A stretch of 64,000 nt of DNA from Dermanyssus gallinae (lineage: Eukaryota > Arthropoda > Arachnida > Mesostigmata > Dermanyssidae): assembly GCA_003439945.1 (NCBI GenBank), contig QVRM01000292.1:182001-246000 (forward strand). The letters run 5' to 3'. A program made the translations under genes and the position numbers. Below are positions 1 through 11,066 of this stretch, piece after piece. Position 1 is the stretch's first letter. Every line of letters begins with the position of its first letter. Under the pieces are notes generated by a model. The model was given only the letters and a program-made list of their open reading frames with translations, made no database searches and was not told the origin of the DNA.

Positions 1-26
1 TTTGATTCCAGCTGTTCTATACTGTG

Positions 27-30
<4 letters not shown>

Positions 31-89
<59 letters not shown>
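31..89. repeat. (TA)n microsatellite
   Basis: Uninterrupted TA dinucleotide run. It is the first of more than twenty such arrays in the window. Confidence 0.95.
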
Positions 90-96
<7 letters not shown>

Positions 97-1365
97 GCGT
101 TTTAGGAAATAAGGATCAAATAGACCACTTCTGGGAGCTATGTAACATTTGGTTTGCAGTTGCGATTTTTTTAACCTTATAGGTGAATAATAGGCTTGCA
201 GGAGATGAAAGTTAAGAAGATTTCTAAGAACATCTCTTAGCACGCCGTCATTTATTGCCATATTTAGGAAAGTGTCACCGAACACTCATTCTAAAAAAGG
301 TTAACAACTAAGCAGTGGTTCCTTCGTTGTGTCAGCATATTTACTACTTTGTCAACTTAAGCTCGTAACGTTAACTTGCGTAATTTATTGAATAGAACGA
401 TGGGGCATGTTTCTTTTACTCATATTGGCGATGTCGACGGGGGAAGATCGATCACTCTGACATAATGGCCACAATGATTTTTGTTGTTGTTGTTGTTGTT
501 GTTGTTGTGGTGGTGGTGATTAACTAAGCGTCCCTTGCCTCGCTTCCGTTAAGTCCCCAGTACCGCAGAAGTTACTGTGCCAATAGATATACATCTACTA
601 GGTGCACGTCCCCAGTTATTTGTCGTGCGTCCGAAGTTTATTGGGTACTAACACTAATCCGATCCCCTCTTAGCACCGTCGCGATAATGCTGACAATCAC
701 AAGTTGACTATTGCCCCACGAGCGTTCCCAACGAGCAACCGCCACAGCCATTAATGATCGACGTGTAGTTGGTCCCGCACGCGTGCAAGTTACTGCTGTT
801 AGTGCTGCTGCTGCTTTTAGCCCCCGACGAGTTGTTTGCGTCCCTTAGCATCCCACCTCTAGTCCTGCTTACCTGTCCTATTACCTGTCCTACATTAAGT
901 TGCCACTCAGTGACGCTATACTTACGGTAAGCTACGGCTTAACGCTTTGTTCGCGGCGTTCACCAAGCGACACCAAGCAGGCAGCTGGATATAAGTTGTC
1001 CTTCTCTCTCTCCACTGAGGTAATAATCATAGACAAAGATCTCCATCGGAAGGGCGCAGCGACCTGACGGCACGCGGTGGACACGCACCGCGAGCCGCGT
1101 CAAAATAGAAAAAAAGCCAACCACACCAGACACTTGGTGCATAGCCGACCGAAAAGTATCCCCTGTCCATGTGTTGTCTCTCCATGTGTTGTCTATGTGT
1201 GGGTGGATGGGTGAGTGAGAGTGAATGAATGAATGCGGGCCTGTGTAAGTGTCGTATACGAGTAGATGAGCGTGAGGGTGGTAAGAGCGTGGAGGTGTTG
1301 GGTGTGGGGTATATGTGTAAACCCATATACTTATACACATGTATGCGTGCTTATGAATATATATA
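90..1365. other. Unassigned non-coding stretch
   Basis: No gene is supported here. It contains a (GTT)n run at about 480-508 and a TG-rich stretch at about 1195-1320. The short ORFs are low-complexity and look like chance. Confidence 0.5.
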
Positions 1366-2521
1366 CAGGGTGTTCCTATTTGTGCGTCCAAAACGCTAGG
1401 GTATGGTCAAACTCGGTGAGAAAATAATTTTTGCCAATGGGTGGAAGCCGGGAAAACGTTTTGTTTAGGAGTGAGGATAAAATTTATAAAAGCAGTTATT
1501 CTGTCTTTTTTCTCCTACATAGTTGTGCAAAATCTACGTTTGCGGGAGAACCAGTCAGCGCACAAAGGAACCGATCATACCGGCCTGTTTGGCGGAAAAT
1601 TCTGCACAATAAAGTATACATTACTAGCTTGCGTAGCAAAAAGCGAATAGCCAGATTAAGGAAAGTCATAAAAAGTCAAAATGTTACGTTAACGCTTTTT
1701 TGTGCAACATCGTAATTTTTTCCATTACGACCAAAAATGCACGTCCAAAAGACTACTCTCAGGCAATAGCAGATTTAATGCCTACTACATTCGTACCAAA
1801 GTGATGGTGCTGCGTTACGTAGTTGCCAAGTAACTAAGCTTTTTCGACAGTCATATCGAGAGCGAAGGCATGCATACTTGCATAGGGTGTATGAGAAAGT
1901 TAGGTACATATTTTGAGGTTTGGTAGAACTCAGCAAGAGAATAATTTTTTCTAATGGAAAGAGGGGGCGGAAACCTCTTGGCAAAATGCTACGGTTCTGG
2001 ACGTGAAAACTTCAACGTGAAACATAACAACTATGACTGTCGAAAAAGCTTAGTCACTTGGCAACTACGTAACGCAACACCATCACTTTGATACGAATGT
2101 AGTGAGCATTAAATCTGCTATTGCCTGAGAGTAGTTTTTTGGACGTGCATTTTTGGTCGTAATGGAAAAAATTACGATAATGCACAAAAACGCGTTAACG
2201 TAACATTTTGACTTTTAATGACTTTTCTTAAATTGGCTATTCGCTTTTTGCTACGCAAGCTAGTAATGTATACTTTATTGTGCAGAATTTTCCGCCAAAC
2301 TCGCCGGTATGATCGGTTCCTTTGTGCGCTGTCTGGTTCTCCCGCAAACGTAGATTTTGCACAACTATGTAGGAGAAAAAAGACAGAATAACTGCTTTTA
2401 TAAATTTCATCCTCACTCCTAAACAAAACGTTTTCCCGGCTTCCACTCGTTGGCAAAAATGATTTTATCACCGAGTTTGACCATACCCTAGCGTTTTGGC
2501 CACACAAATAGGAACACCCTG
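1366..2521. mobile_element. Fold-back (long-TIR) DNA transposon, copy 1
   Basis: The ends are CAGGGTGTTCCTATTTGTG and its inverse, flanked on both sides by TA, as in a TA target duplication of the Tc1/mariner superfamily. The inverted arms are about 485-490 bp each (roughly 1366-1855 and 2030-2521), around a spacer of about 175 bp. No transposase is encoded. The repeated 69-residue ORF in the arms is only the arm read twice. The copy at 19246-20400 has almost the same length. This is probably a non-autonomous element; the superfamily is inferred from the TA duplication only. Confidence 0.85.
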
Positions 2522-2548
2522 TATATATATATATATATATATATATGG
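2522..2548. repeat. (TA)n microsatellite
   Basis: TA run directly abutting the right end of the fold-back element, consistent with insertion at TA. Confidence 0.9.
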
Positions 2549-2844
2549 CATCTCCTGTGTAGCTTAGTTGTGCTTTGCTGTCTGTGTGTGTGTGCACTGT
2601 GTGAGCGAGAGCGTGTGTTGTTGTGAGTATGAGGCGTTGGCACTCGGCACACGGTGTGTTAATGAGCCAAGCTGCTGTCGGCCGCCGGCGTCGAACGGCG
2701 ACGCTGTTACGACAGCAACGGGGCAACAGGGGGGAGGAGGGGCAATACTCATAGGGCCAGTCTACGGACGTCTTCTAGCTCAGCAGTCCAGCAGCAGCAG
2801 CAGCTCGCCTCTCTAGGGTCCTCTCGGGACGGACAGGCGACGCC

Positions 2845-3065
2845 GATGACAATGACAACAACGACAGTAACAACGACAGTAACAACAACAACGACAGTAA
2901 CAACAACAACGACAGTAACAACAATAACGACAGCAATAACAACAACAACGACAGTAACAACAACAACGACAGTAACAACAATAACGACAGCAACAACAAC
3001 AACAACAACAACGACAGTAACAACGATAATGACAGTAAGAACAACAACTACAGCAACAACCACGG
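2845..3065. repeat. ACAACGACAGTA-type minisatellite
   Basis: Imperfect tandem array of 15-18 bp units built from GACAGTAACAACAAC with GACAGCAAT variants. All frames are open in places (poly-Thr, poly-Val), which reflects the three-base periodicity rather than a gene. Confidence 0.8.
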
Positions 3066-3209
3066 CAGAGACGGCGACCACGGTTTGACTCGTTGTCAAG
3101 GAATCTCATCAGCATGTACGCGTAGTGTGGGGTGGGGGGGGGTGCATTTTTCCTATTTTTCTCCTCGTCTCTAACTTGCTTCTCCCTAACCTCCTTCCCG
3201 CCCGCCTGC

Positions 3210-3625
3210 CTACTCACACACACACATTCTTTCGCTGTTTTCTAATAGGCACACACTCACATACACAGAGACTCACACACACAGAAACTCACACACACAC
3301 ACACACACAGATAGCCAGACAGACAGAGAGGCGCACGCTCGATGATCTCGAAGTTACCCTCTGTGGGTCCCCTCCGTCTACCGTTCCGTTACAAGACGGA
3401 CGTCTATCTCTACTTCTTAATCCGTCCCGTTCCGCGTTGCTTCCATATCTCTTTTTCCTTCATTTTCCCTCTCGTTCTTCTTCTTCCATGCTTTCCCCTT
3501 TTGCGCTCTGTCTCTCTCGTTCTTTACTTTATCTCTCTCTCTCTATCTCTTTCTTTTTTATATATATATATATATTTATATATCCACCTCTCTTCTCTCT
3601 CCCCCCCCCTTCCACCCATACTCTC
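3210..3625. repeat. CA/CT-rich simple sequence
   Basis: A run of (CA)n, then pyrimidine-rich (CT)n, a short (TA)n and a C8 tract. ORFs across it are low-complexity artefacts. Confidence 0.75.
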
Positions 3626-6516
3626 AGTTTGCGCTGCACCTCTACGAGTTGACATCGGCGGAAAGGGTAGGCAGGGAACATGGAGTGGTGGGATGGATGC
3701 CGCCTGGACCTACGGAAAGACGGACGGACGGACACACAGACAAACAGACAATCAGACAAACCGAGAGGCAGACAGGGGAATGGATGGTCACTTACTGCCA
3801 CCGGCGGCTCCAAACCTATCTTGTTCGTTCCTGTCGTCCACCCATCTAGCGAATGGCGCACGGACGCCAGCCTGCTAGCCAGCCGTCCGAAAGCCAGCGT
3901 GAACGGTCACCACAATAGACTAGAGCAACTGCAACAGCAGTAGCAGCCCAACAGCGTTAGCCCTGCAGCCTGTAGCCAACAAGCAAACAGCGCGTTATTG
4001 TCATTGATCTAGTCGCCTTGATCGCGTCAGTTACCGTGATCACGTCAGTAGTTGTTATGCTACGTTATAGTACGTAAAGCTTCGGGAAAAGGAGAAGCCT
4101 CTATATATCTACCTTTGGCAGCTGCTGTTGCTGCCGCTGCTGCTGGCAGCCTGTTCGTCGTCGTCATCGTCGCCTTTGTTGTTGTTGGTGTTGTTGCTGG
4201 TTTTGCTGCTGTTGTTTTGTTGTTGCTCTGGTGGCGTTTGTTGCTGTGGCTGCTTTTGTTGCTGTGTGTGCGGATTGAGGTTGTTGTGTAGTTGCCGACC
4301 ACGCGTCCACTCGCCACCAGCGGTGGGCCGCAATTGCCCCGACAAAGTCGAGCAAACGAGGAACCTTCTGGTGACGAGTGTACAAACTCGACAATAACGA
4401 CAACAGGAACAACAACAGCAACAACAACAACAACCGCAGGCGAAGACGACAAGGCCGACAAGCCTACGACGGTGGCTAGACCGGGCACAGTGTGCGTCTC
4501 GATCAGTCCGTAACCTAAATGGCAAACTGCTTCTTGGTCTACCTGCCCATAGTAGACTAGCATAACACCGACGACGGTTGTTGAAACACTCAGCAGACAG
4601 GCGATGCCATGACGTACGTTTGTCTAGCGACATGACGTACAGATGAGCGCTCTCGACGATACCTGAGCAATCGGCGTCCTTTTATGCTGGGCGTCCCTTT
4701 ATGCTCGGCGTCAATAGATAGCTTTTGCGATTGAAGTGCGTGACCGCCCACCGAAAACAAGAAGAAGAATTCGCAATTCGAATATTAGGATACGAAGACG
4801 TAGTAGAACAAACAAGTGCCTCGCGCCCCGAATCGAGTGAACCACCGTTGGAATTGGAAACTGCTAATTGCGTATGCTATCTGTACACGTATTCGTTACA
4901 CATTCACACGGTGGTGATCACGCCAGCACACCCAACCGACTGTCAAAGCTGTTACGTTGGAAACTACACTCGGGTATGCCAACGAGCTGATCAAAAATGT
5001 GTGTTCGCCGTGAGCCAGTAAAGCCGACACAGCAGAGGATCGCTCCCTTCACCCGTTCGACAGTCAGTGGCAGTGGCCAACGTTGTTACCGGTTGCGTCG
5101 GTGGGTCAAGTGTATTACGCGTGTGTGGTGAGGATGAGTCGATGCTGAGTGGTGTTTCTGTTGTTGTAGTTGAGGCTCTAATTCAACGATTGATTCGTGT
5201 CATCGTTTTTGCAGTGGTTGGCAATCGTGCCAGTCGAGCACGAAAGCGATCGTGTGTAAGTGTCTGCAAAGAGTGTCTGCCTATTCACGGGGAGTAACAC
5301 GCACTGGCAGCGACCCAACAACACCCGAGCACACAAACGACGAGCTTACACTAAAGGACGGCACGGCTGGAGCAAACAGTTCCCCGAACTGGCGAGAAAG
5401 AGGAACAGAGAGCCTTAGGAACGGTCAACGGAAAAATAACCACCGTGACGTAACAGGCGGCGTCAACGCTGACGCTTCCTTCAACAGCAACAGCAACAAC
5501 AACAGCAGCAGCAGCAGCAACAAAGAAGTGCTTTATCAAGCAAGCACAACAACATTCGTAACAAGCAACAGTTGCAACAGTGGCAACAGCAGCACCAGCA
5601 GCTGCAACAACAATAAGATCGAGTCGTCCCCGGTTTCCTGCGTGTTTGTTCAGTGTGTCTCAATTCTTAATACCGCTGCTCACTAGAGCAGCCGTGATGG
5701 ACGACAGCCAGAGCTTAACAAGCGCCTCATTAATCGTCTGATCGCTCATCAGTTGTGATTCCACCATTCATTCGGACGGCTGACTTAGCTGGTTAACTAG
5801 ACAAAACAGGACAACGATCTACTATTGTGGATATCGCTGTGGTGGCTTTGTGTTCGCGTGCGTTCCGTGGCGTCTCCTGTCGTATGGATGTATGCATGGG
5901 TGCAAGCCGGTCATCGCATCTCGTTCACTTTGTGGCTACGCTATCGGATCCTCTACTCGCGATACTGGATACTCCACGGCTACTCATACATAGAAGCCAT
6001 AGCGGTGGCAGTGCGGTTCTCTGTGGTTCTCGGCGACATTTGATTGACGAAAGCTTGCGGGATATTCGCGCATGGGCAGCGATTGCGGGCCAGACAGTTC
6101 GCTTGAGTCGACGCTTGACACGAGAAGCCTGCTAGAAGCAATAGGGTCAGCCTTTTCGAGTCGCCGCAGAAAGTAAAACCAAAAGGAAGAGTAAGAAGTA
6201 TATGATAATGATTATGGTGATGCGGAATATACGCGTATCTCAGTGAAGTGAAGTGAAGTAAAGTGGAGCAGTGGTTATGAACAATCAGCATCGAAGGCAA
6301 AAGAAAACGACGACGACGACAACGATAGGCTGTGGCGACGTCTCGCCACGATCATGGAGGAAGCGGACAGATGTCAACCCGTCAGGCCCGCGGATAGTCC
6401 CATGTCGCAATGCGAAGTGGATGAGATACCATCGCCATCGGGCTGTAATTCGGCGTCTGGTGTTGCCTCGTACTCGTACAAGGTGCCGTAATCACACGAC
6501 TCAAGTCAAAATTATT

Positions 6517-6530
<14 letters not shown>
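3626..6530. other. GC-richer region with CAG/CAA/GTT tracts, no gene assigned
   Basis: This stretch has fewer TA repeats and many CAG, CAA and GTT trinucleotide tracts (for example 4120-4270, 4395-4435, 5480-5620). It could hold untranslated exons or regulatory DNA of a host gene. No ORF shows a recognisable domain and no splice pair could be defended. Confidence 0.35.
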
Positions 6531-6531
<1 letters not shown>

Positions 6532-6591
<60 letters not shown>

Positions 6592-6594
6592 ATA
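6532..6594. repeat. A-run plus (TA)n microsatellite
   Basis: A poly-A run leads into TA repeats. It resembles an old retroposon tail, but no body was recognised upstream. Confidence 0.7.
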
Positions 6595-6639
6595 TATATA
6601 AGCGGGCAGATAGCTTTCATACATAACTATATACGCTTA

Positions 6640-6890
6640 TATAATCCTTTAAAGTGTTTTTGTTCTCTTCAAAGTAGCTTCCGCCTGCTGTAATGCACTT
6701 GTGCAACTTTCATTCCAACCCTTCGATTTTTTTAACGCGTCTTCGGAAATTGAATTGAGTTACTTCTGCGAATACTTCTTGATCTCCTCCATAACTCGAG
6801 AACTAGAAAAAGTCGCACGGAGACGAATCCGGCGACTTGCGAAAATATAAAAATCGAATTTTCCATCAAAGATTCCAATGCGTTGTCATC
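6640..6890 (-). pseudogene. Mariner-like transposase C-terminal remnant
   Basis: On the minus strand one frame reads SPDSSPCDFF, then a 60-residue tail ending KCITAGGSYFEENK, interrupted by two in-frame stops. SPDLxPCDFFLF followed by a distal KC...G.YFE is typical of mariner-like (IS630-Tc1-mariner) DDE transposases. The upstream catalytic part is not readable in this frame. It is a dead fragment, with (TA)n just beyond its 3' end. Confidence 0.55.
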
Positions 6891-7075
6891 ATGAAGGATT
6901 CAGTAGTTATTTGCTCAGAGTTCAGCCCTCTTGCACCGTACGTTTTTGCGCAATATTCTAAAAAAATCGCGCTTAAATTTGTTGTTGGTCTTTTATTACC
7001 GCCTGAAAGTTCAATTTCGACATTTCTCGACGGTCGTAAATTTGCTGAAAATTCAATTTTTTTTTAGAACGAGCT

Positions 7076-8969
7076 GCCAGTCTTCTCACTCATAAAATAT
7101 AGGTCAAGACTGTTACAACTGATTCATACGATTTCTCCAATTTCTCAGCTATATCCCAGTTAGTTCGATATCACGGACTTTTTCACCATTTTCTTTGTCT
7201 CCTCACGTTCGTCGCGAAATCGACAGTATCACGTATGCACAACATCTACTTGGTCAACATAGGCATATGATTTGTTTTTTAACAGAGATCATGATGCAGA
7301 TACGCTGCTCCCCCATTTTCGACTAAGTAAAATTTGCCGAACCTCATTTTCTTCACTTCTTTAAAGAAAACACAAGAAGCCCTGATATAAACGAAATTTT
7401 GCCTGTGTGTAACTAATGAATAGTGCTTCTAAGCAAAACAAACCGAAATACCTAGATGGCATCAGCTCAGTTGTTTGAATTAAAAAAATACTTGCCAATC
7501 CGCTTTAAGGTACTATTTATCTTAAAAAAATCTTGGAATAAAATCGCGTAGTGCGCACACGCGGTGGTCTGGGTAGAGAAGGACTCATAGACTCACTAAA
7601 AACGCCGTGATCATCCAGCCTATATGAGCGGGCCATCAGTGGTATAACTTTAGTGAAGTATATCTATATATAACCACGATACAACCCATCAGCAGATTTA
7701 TTTAATTACATTGTCCGTTATACATATATATATATATATATATATATATGAAGTTAACAATTGGCTCCCAACAAATATCTGTAAGCTTAAGGCTTATTGT
7801 TTTCAGGCTGGTCCATATATCTATATAGAGAGAGAGAGCTAACGCAAAATATCTAGACAAACAGAGAAGAAGAGGTTGCTAGCAAGGGAGGTTGTAATTT
7901 TTTTAAACGTTAGGCAAGCACTGCGAGTCCAGTCAAAACGTGCAAGTCGCTTTTGTGGGACTTATGTAACGTCTGTATTGGCTGTAACAACTATAAAAGT
8001 GTTATGGAATGCGGTAGATTTGCTAGATGTCGATAGCAGGGCACAGAATGCAATGCACATGCGGGGGATTCACAAACGTGTATGTGGGTGTCTGTCCGTC
8101 TAAATGAAAAGTTGACAGCGACCAAAATCGCCAGAGATTAGGCTCTTTGTTGCTCGATATGTGACGTTTTTAGCTGCCTAGTCATAATTAAAAAAAAAAT
8201 ATATATATATATATATACGTACTTCTCTGGTGCTATTGTTATTATCTATTGGTCACAATGGAATCGTCGAATAATAAACCGAAAGCGTAGGCCTTGATAG
8301 CTTGGTTAATAATGATCTACAAGCAAAGTCCACATGGTTGGCTCCGTATGAAAAATAACATTATTATGCACAACCAACTGTGTTTAGCTTCATAATTTTG
8401 CGGAAAATGTAGTAACTGAAAACGTAATAAATTGGGACGCTTACCTCATATCGCAAGACTTGCCAGAGGGCGGGAGCCGGATAACGATATCAAACAGTGA
8501 ATCGACATAAATTGTATATATATGATATGCGTCAATTCATCGATGACGTAGAATGTGCATATTTATAAATTTTTATTTAGTACAGTTACCGCACAATTAT
8601 AAAGATAATCACACTGAATATGACTCAATAGGCAATTCATTTTTCTTATTTATTATTAATTGGATCAAAACAGATAGATAAAATTGCACGTGAATTAAAG
8701 CTACAAAAGGCATAAGTTGATGTATTAAGAATACGATGCACACTTTGTGAGATACGACTACTATTGGAGTAAAAATAACAGTGTTTAGTCTATCTGAAAT
8801 GCGGCGTTGACCCAATGGTATGAGCCCACCTTATCTGAGAATTACACACTTTCAAATCAGTGTATAAAAAATCGAGCATTCTTAGCATGACCGAAATGTT
8901 GTTTGCCACAGTGGTAACGAGACGATCTGATGTCTAGTATTAATTTTTTTTAAGGAGGCTGTTTTTAAT
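7076..8969. other. AT-rich non-coding stretch
   Basis: Contains (TA)n at 7721-7749 and 8198-8216. No coding exon, RNA gene or intact repeat was recognised. A weak tRNA-like block at about 8800-8860 is listed under rejected items. Confidence 0.5.
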
Positions 8970-9240
8970 TATAGACTATCCTCCGTCCCCTACGGGCTTG
9001 GAACTTAACCTGAGGTATATCTTCAATGCACCGAGGGCCGGACATGTTAAGATATTTAGAGTTTTCCCAACAGTCCTTGTGGCAGCATGGCCGCTGACTC
9101 TCAGTGGTATGGTTTGTCATCTATTTTCAATGAGCATCGCTTAAAGAAAATTCGATCAACAACAGGGATCGAACCGGCGATACCCCGGTAGGTGACAACC
9201 ATAGCTAGCGCACTAGTTCCCAAGATCACGCCGCCGCGAT
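8970..9240 (-). mobile_element. tRNA-derived SINE, family 1 (minus copy)
   Basis: About 270 bp, similar over its whole length to the plus-strand copy at 16957-17221. In minus orientation it starts with a tRNA-like head (GGCGGCGTGATC..., box B GGTTCGATCCC) and ends in the shared tail GGACGGAGGATAGTC. No target duplication could be defined, so this is the older copy. The box A/B layout implies transcription by RNA polymerase III. Confidence 0.8.
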
Positions 9241-9513
9241 ATTATGTCTACAACGTTTTCAATGATGCCTGCCACTTACCAATTATAAGTAGTAAGTAAT
9301 CTTTCCTAGAAGATCGATTTGAACAAAAGGTCCCCTCGCCCCTATCGAGCGAGCCCCGAAGAGTGGCTCGGCCCACTCCAGAGCAGGGTGGATTCACCGC
9401 TGCGAAGGGCAGCAGCGAACCCTGATATAGGATGAGACTTCAGTGCGTTTATATGTCGGTCTCACTATTTCAGATGCGTTTGTGTGGGTAGATAGAATAA
9501 AAACGAATATTTC

Positions 9514-9516
<3 letters not shown>

Positions 9517-9599
<83 letters not shown>
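9517..9599. repeat. (TAA)n microsatellite
   Basis: About 28 perfect TAA units. Unlike the arrays near 26-28 kb and 59-60 kb, no retrotransposon fragment was recognised on either side. Confidence 0.95.
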
Positions 9600-10816
9600 T
9601 GTAAAATGAACATAGGCAACTGGTTTTTGACTGTAATTGAACGGCCACGCAAATTGCCTTGTTTAGGTCTATAGGGCCAAAGTTAGGCAATACAATCTGT
9701 TTAGGCTTGCGAAAGTGACATGGCTGGCTGGCTCGCAGGCAGCCAGAAAGTTGGCAGTCCATTTTATCGTCAAATGTCGCGCGCGCAGTAAACGCAACAT
9801 TGAACACACAATATTAAAGTGTTGGTAGAGTATGGCAGTGGAGTATTCAGTTAGAGAAGCAATGAACCCTTTTACTAACGTTCATATGAGACTTGGTATC
9901 GAATTGAGCATTATTATATGTCGGTTTGTTAAATGTTGTGTAAACGTCAATATTCAGTGTATAGGAGTATACGTATCCACGTGTATACGCTATGAAAAAC
10001 AGATGCAATTTTCCGTTTCAAGCTAGATCACAAATGACAAGCTCTGTAATCGCTGTACTGGAACCAGATGTAATTTATATTGAACGGAAGATGTAGACCG
10101 GGACTATTAAGGCTGTCATGAAATTAAACATGCGCACTAGCGCTAAAGTTCAGTTGCAAATAAATAGCAAGAAGAAGAAGAAGGCACTCATGCGTATGCG
10201 CTTATGCTGGACCCTTTCCAGCTAGTAAGAGGCTAACTACAGTTGCCAATAAAGCTGCTGGTTACAGTTGCCAAGTTTGATCAAATGCGTTATGATATAT
10301 ATATATATATATATATATATCGGGGGCATCTTCCATAGTTTAAGATGGCTTACGAGTTCTGGCACTCGGCTTTGGCGCAGTCAGGTTGCATTGAATCTTG
10401 CGCGGTAGTTAATTATGACTAGTAGTTGTCGTAGTAGGAAAATTACGGGGCAAGTTGTGGCCAGGGTTAGCCTATCTCAACTACCTCTTATCTACTTAAC
10501 CGTGGTGATTTATGTCTTAACGCAACCCTAGCGGTTGGTCGCAGGTCTTCGACCTTTCCACTCGGACATGGCCTATATAACTCCGGCATTCAATGTATCA
10601 CATTACCGACAATCTTTGAGCAAACAGATCTGTGTACTTCGGTCTGAAACAGAGCAACTCATGACGAGTGGCCTACCATCGTGTCGCCGTATGTACATTC
10701 ACCTGCACAGGCATATTGTTGCACCTGCATAGCCACCATATGATATGAGTAGCATATACAATCATAATGTCGCAATCAGGGAGAGGTGCACGATCGTCGC
10801 CGTCCAATTGCGCTTA

Positions 10817-10866
<50 letters not shown>
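9600..10866. other. Unassigned non-coding stretch
   Basis: Nothing supported beyond (TA)n at 10294-10320 and 10819-10866. Confidence 0.5.
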
Positions 10867-10869
<3 letters not shown>

Positions 10870-11028
10870 AGTCGGACGCCCTATGTGGGGCTCGCAGTGG
10901 AAGAACGTGTTCCTCGAATTGCCTAATTCGAGCGCGTTAGATGTCGTCGCTGGAGAGGACGGGCTGCGCTCCAGTCGCCGCGGCTTCAGCAGCAGCTCAA
11001 TGTCGGTGGAGTTTGCGTAGCCTGGTTT

Positions 11029-11030
<2 letters not shown>
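10867..11030 (-). other. GC-rich, exon-like island between two (TA)n arrays
   Basis: A 165-bp block much richer in GC than its flanks. On the minus strand a CAG acceptor-like site is followed by an open frame (GYANSTDIELLLKPRR...) with about 75% G/C at third positions. The plus strand is also open (WKNVFLELPNSS...) with similar GC3. Neither strand has a convincing donor. It could be an isolated exon of an unrelated gene or an inserted fragment. Confidence 0.25.

Positions 11031-11060
<30 letters not shown>

Positions 11061-11066
<6 letters not shown>

Noticed and set aside
1431..1715. 94-codon ORF recurring at 2172, 19260 and 20051
   Set aside because: It is the fold-back arm read in several places and orientations. 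It shows no protein domain and recurs because the DNA is repeated.
2749..3099. 116-codon poly-Val/Thr ORFs on both strands
   Set aside because: Produced by the three-base periodicity of the ACAACGACAGTA minisatellite. All frames are repetitive and no domain exists.
8800..8860. Possible tRNA-like sequence (GACCCAATGGTATGAGC...TTCAAATC)
   Set aside because: Box A and B likenesses are weak and no cloverleaf could be drawn. Too degenerate to report as a tRNA or SINE.
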